The translations under genes were made by a program, and so were the position numbers. The notes below the pieces were generated by a model. It worked only from the letters and a program-made list of their open reading frames with translations, was not told the origin of the DNA and searched no databases. Below, piece after piece: positions 7,759-10,398 of a stretch of 10,398 nucleotides of DNA. The DNA is from Larix sibirica (taxonomy: Eukaryota; Streptophyta; Pinopsida; Pinales; Pinaceae): positions 1 through 10,398 of the forward strand of contig NWUY0303881371.1 in the NCBI GenBank assembly GCA_004151065.3, given 5' to 3'. Numbering within the stretch: the stretch's first letter is position 1; each line of letters opens with the position of its first letter.

Positions 7759-8576
7759 ATGCCCTCCATGACTATATAGATGAGTTTCTTTAGCAAGGGA
7801 GTAAGCATATGTAACAAAGGCAACCGAGGTAGTAGACGTAATTTGGGAATGGGTCAACAAGCTCCTTGGCAAGGAGGAAGAAATAAAAGGTGAAGATTTT
7901 CAATCCATTTCGATGTTGATTTAGAGGAGTTTAACCAAATTATCCAGACTAGATTCTTATTATTAGCTGGCCAAGGCCACTTCCCAACTGCTAGAACTTA
8001 TGTTAGACCACCACCTTAGTCTCATCAGAGCATTATTGGCATACGTTTACGTCCACACGTGTCCATGCAACCAGAACCACAAACAATGATGATTAGAACC
8101 AAATTGTTCCCAATCAACCATCTAGTATTCGTGGATGGCCCACTCTTTCACTACCATTTCATCCACCACCTGAGAAACATGATCATCAAGAAGCTTCAGT
8201 TTCTTCTCATCCCTAGCCTTTGCAGCTCATTGATGAACCAAAATCCTCACCTAAACATGCACTCATGACCAAAGGAAAAAGACCTACCAAATCTGCCAAG
8301 TCTAATTATTTTGAAGCTTCTTATCATTCTGTTACATACCATCCCGTATTGCTTGAAGCTAATGTTGGAGCAAGAAAAATCACTCCAGGTGATGTACAGT
8401 CAACAAATCAGGTGCAAAATCAGCTAGACAGAGAGGACAATCAAGAAAAGAAGACACTCAAGGGAGTGGACCAGGACCGATTGCCTCTCATAAGAAATAT
8501 TCATTTTGATTTGGTTTTGATGAGTATTAGTTCTTACTTTATTTTTGACTTATGGATATACATTTTTAGACTATAA
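7759..8576 (+). pseudogene. Decayed coding relic of unknown function (Gly/Arg-rich start, Lys-rich end)
   Basis: A composite plus-strand frame of about 270 codons. One frame begins at ATG 7759, meets a TAG at 7777 right before a second ATG at 7780, and reads MSFFSKGVSICNKGNRGSR and MGQQAPWQGGRNKR. It passes a TGA (7891-7893), reads FDVDLEEFNQIIQTRF, LAGQGHFPTARTYVRPPP, passes a TAG (8017-8019) and reads RLRPHVSMQPEPQ. Near 8100 the readable frame shifts by one: QPSSIRGWPTLSLPFHPPP, EKHDHQEASVSSHP, a TAG (8214-8216), LIDEPKSSPKHALMTKGKRP, TKSAKSNYFEAS, ending near 8500-8576. About four stops in about 270 codons is far fewer than random sequence this AT-rich would give, so it was probably once coding. 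I do not recognise it. It looks basic and mostly disordered, as in a nucleic-acid-binding protein. It could be the gag of an unplaced element, given the primer-site-like sequence just upstream, or a captured host exon. Confidence 0.55.
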
Positions 8577-8793
8577 TTGAAAGAACAAGCAGACTTGTGA
8601 ATATTTTTGATATTTTTGGGGCAATATGAGGCTTATTATAAATTTTGCTTTTACTTTATGGTTTGAGTTATTATGGTTGTTGAAATAACTTATGTTTAGA
8701 TTTTTGGAGGGACAAGGTGAATGCTCGGGGTTAATAAAGGATATGATAAGGGTCCCACATATTTATATTATATTCTTTTATCATATTGGATTT

Positions 8794-8861
8794 AAGTGAA
8801 CTTGCCTTAATTTATTTATCCTAACTAAAGTGAACTTGCCTTAGTTTATTTATCCTAACTA
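8794..8861. repeat. 34-bp tandem repeat, two units
   Basis: The unit AAGTGAACTTGCCTTA followed by [A/G]TTTATTTATCCTAACTA occurs head to tail at 8794-8827 and 8828-8861, with a single difference between the units. Such nearly identical units point to recent slippage or unequal exchange. There is no coding frame across it. Confidence 0.95.
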
Positions 8862-8863
8862 AA

Positions 8864-8882
8864 AGGTAGTTTCCAACTACCT
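8864..8882. repeat. Perfect hairpin, 8-bp arms and 3-base loop
   Basis: AGGTAGTT (8864-8871) pairs with AACTACCT (8875-8882) around a TCC loop. It abuts the 34-bp tandem repeat. No T-run or known regulatory context follows, so no terminator or regulatory role is claimed. Confidence 0.75.
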
Positions 8883-9580
8883 CAACCTCTTTTTTCAAAT
8901 CTAAAAGGGGAGATACAAGGAGAAAGAAGGCAAGAGATGAAAATAAATATGATAAAAATGTTTTCACTTGTACAAAGTGAGATATTATATTTCATCTATT
9001 CATTCATGAATTATTAAAGGGACGAGATTTTATTGTTGATAGCAAGAATAGTGCTGAAGGTGGAAAAGAATGATCAAGATATAGCATTTGTATTTATGCC
9101 TTGAAGGTTTTTCACTGATTTTGACAGTCTGTTTAATTTATTAGTTTTATGAATTGATTTTTGGAAGTAATAAAAATTATTTTTGCAGAGTCAATATTGT
9201 GACATGCTTGATGCATGACTGGTCCAAAAAAGTCTATCTTGATTTATTCTTTTGTAAACACCATAAATCTCAGTGTGATGCATCATTCCACCTCTAATTT
9301 CTAGGCATTGTTTTGGTCCTTACCGTGGCAGGGGTATGAAAAGAAAATTTTCAGTTGTAATTTAAATTGAGATCAATAAAAAACTGCTGCTGATTTTGTC
9401 TCATTTTGGTTTGATTTTGGATCTATTATCGAGTCTTTTCTTGTTTTACTTAACTATTTATCATTTATGCATAATCTGTTCATAACAATTCTTATTCTTC
9501 TTATTTTATTTTATGTTACATAAAATTTTTCCTGTACAGTATAAAGTCTTGTATATTTGTCTTTTATTGTATAGTTGGGC

Positions 9581-9587
9581 TATAAAT
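9581..9587 (+). promoter_or_regulatory. TATA-box-like sequence
   Basis: TATAAAT within GGGCTATAAATTAG resembles a plant TATA box. It lies about 220 bases before the end of the candidate LTR and about 280 before ATG 9860, where an LTR promoter would be expected. In DNA this AT-rich such a match is common by chance. Confidence 0.25.
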
Positions 9588-9859
9588 TAGTGTAATAATC
9601 CTGCTTATTCTACATTATCTTGGAAGAATTTGAGAAAGTTGGTTTAAGGACTTATATTCCTTTCCATCAAAACATTGTACTTGGGTGCATTCTCGACTGA
9701 GACCGACACTCTTTCATCTTCTGAGTTTGTTTGCAAAAGGGTGGGGATGGAAGAATTCGTTCTTTTTTCGAGTGAGTCTTCAGTTTATTAATGGTGTGAA
9801 TCAATGGTTTAGTAGAGTTACTGAACACTCTACTATTCTCTTCTATCAACAACACTGTC

Positions 9860-10398
9860 ATGGTCGAAAATACTACTCTCACTCGTATTCAAAATTGTGT
9901 ACAAGATTCACAAGATACACTTGAGTTTCTATAGCTTGAGTCATAGATCCAACAAGAAGAAAAACATTCTAAACTTGTTCCTGTTTAAAACAATCATCTT
10001 TATGATTCCTTTCAGTAGTCTCCACATAATGACGACGCTTCAAAAGAACATAATCAAATTAGTGGCTCCACTTCATAAGAAAAATAAAATGAAGATGAAG
10101 TTATCAAGCCCATCATCAGACCTCGGGAAGAGATTATCCACAACAAGCATAGAACCGGTCTTGGATATGACACAAAAGTGATCATTCACATTCCTGATTT
10201 CTCCAAGCCAATCCAGTTTCAGAGTGTTGGGTTCTTAAAAGAAAGTTCATCTTCTTCTACTCTAGTTCAGTGTTCAAAATTCCAACATTGTGATTGAGCT
10301 AGCCATATTAAAGATTAGTGTTTTCATCTTCACCCTTGTAATAATTGTGGAAATCATACCCACCCTTCAGATAGATGCTTCATTTTGAAGAAACCTGC
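9860..10398 (+). pseudogene. gag: gag-like relic with two CCHC zinc knuckles; runs off the window
   Basis: From ATG 9860 one frame reads MVENTTLTRIQNCVQDSQD, then a patchy acidic/basic region broken by stops (9932, 9944, 9986, 10016, 10076, 10085). After 10088 it is open for about 69 codons: NEDEVIKPIIRPREE, HRTGLGYDTK (G-L-G-Y-D at 10157-10171), IPDFSKPIQFQSVGF. Two knuckles follow. The first (10280-10321) has the exact x2/x4/x4 spacing, but its first Cys is Phe and it contains TGA and TAG. The second, CNNCGNHTHPSDRC (10337-10378), fits C-x2-C-x4-H-x4-C perfectly. Such knuckles bind RNA in retroelement Gag, and G-patch-like GLGY segments occur near them in some plant elements. No capsid domain is visible between the start and the knuckles, so the upstream part and the start are uncertain. 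Protease or later domains would lie beyond 10398. Confidence 0.5.

Larger units (their letters stand above)
8744..9803 (+). other. Candidate 5' LTR of a second, plus-strand retroelement
   Basis: This noncoding stretch separates two plus-strand coding relics. It starts TGATAAGGGTCCCACAT, which resembles the opening of many plant LTRs, and ends GTGAATCA, giving TGAT...ATCA ends. It contains a TATA-like box at 9581, and a possible degraded primer site (TGGTTTAGTAGAG at 9805-9817, loosely like TGGTATCAGAGC) follows directly, with an ATG at 9860. The second LTR is not in the window, so the edges are a guess. A tandem repeat, a hairpin and AT-rich filler make up the rest; no gene is seen. Confidence 0.25.

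Noticed and set aside
9805-9817. TGGTTTAGTAGAG as a confirmed primer-binding site
   Set aside because: Too many differences from the initiator-Met site; used only as weak support for the candidate LTR.
9667-10181. Plus-strand frames 9685-9924 and 9897-10181 and minus-strand frame 9667-9882 as genes
   Set aside because: No recognisable content; the later plus-strand frame overlaps the frame that carries G-L-G-Y-D and the zinc knuckles, which is the better explanation.
1-10398. A new defence system, CRISPR array, riboswitch or other novel functional system
   Set aside because: All recognisable coding sequence is decayed retrotransposon or an unrecognised broken relic; there are no regularly spaced repeats, intact gene clusters or structured RNA signals.

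Overview
The window looks like AT-rich, repeat-dense nuclear DNA of a flowering plant. The proteins that can be read are pieces of plant LTR-retrotransposon polyproteins, and all are broken by stops, frameshifts and deletions. I see no intact gene, rRNA, tRNA or CRISPR array, and no bacterial-style gene organisation.

Region 1 (about 1-6130, minus strand) is the internal part of a decayed Ty3/gypsy element. It reads from high to low coordinates as gag capsid (5899-5163), a damaged zinc knuckle (about 5040-5000), a Pro/Gln-rich spacer (about 4960-4440), aspartic protease (4437-3673), a linker, reverse transcriptase (3392-2640) and the start of RNase H (2639-2274). The protease-linker-RT-RNase H block then begins again and runs to the window start (2247-1). 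The element therefore carries a tandem duplication of about 2 kb. The two copies share stop codons and one frameshift, so the element was probably dead before the duplication. They then gained different damage: copy A (2274-4256) keeps the protease D-L-G, the RT motif-A Asp and the first RNase H Asp, while copy B (1-2247) has lost all three. Integrase and the 3' LTR should lie beyond position 1. RT wording such as FACNYNDM, HHIYIKED and YMDDFTPYG points to the non-chromovirus Tat/Athila (OTA) branch; this assignment is from family knowledge and was not tested by a tree.

Region 2 (6131-7678) is AT-rich and holds no convincing gene. It has a few short direct repeats and may include the 5' LTR of the minus-strand element, but I could not place LTR ends.

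Region 3 (7679-8576, plus strand) starts with a sequence one base short of the usual initiator-Met tRNA primer-binding site. About 70-90 bases later comes a decayed reading frame of about 270 codons, with a Gly/Arg-rich start and a Lys-rich end, that I do not recognise.

Region 4 (8577-9859) is noncoding and AT-rich. It has a 34-bp tandem repeat, a strong hairpin, and weak signs of an LTR (TGAT...ATCA ends at 8744 and 9803, and a TATA box at 9581).

Region 5 (9860-10398, plus strand) is a broken gag-like frame. It ends in a G-L-G-Y-D motif and two adjacent CCHC zinc knuckles, the second perfect, and runs off the window. It is probably the start of another retroelement in the opposite orientation.

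Overall this is a graveyard of retrotransposons. The most unusual points are the internal duplication in the gypsy element and the unrecognised plus-strand coding relic. I found no evidence of a new functional system.
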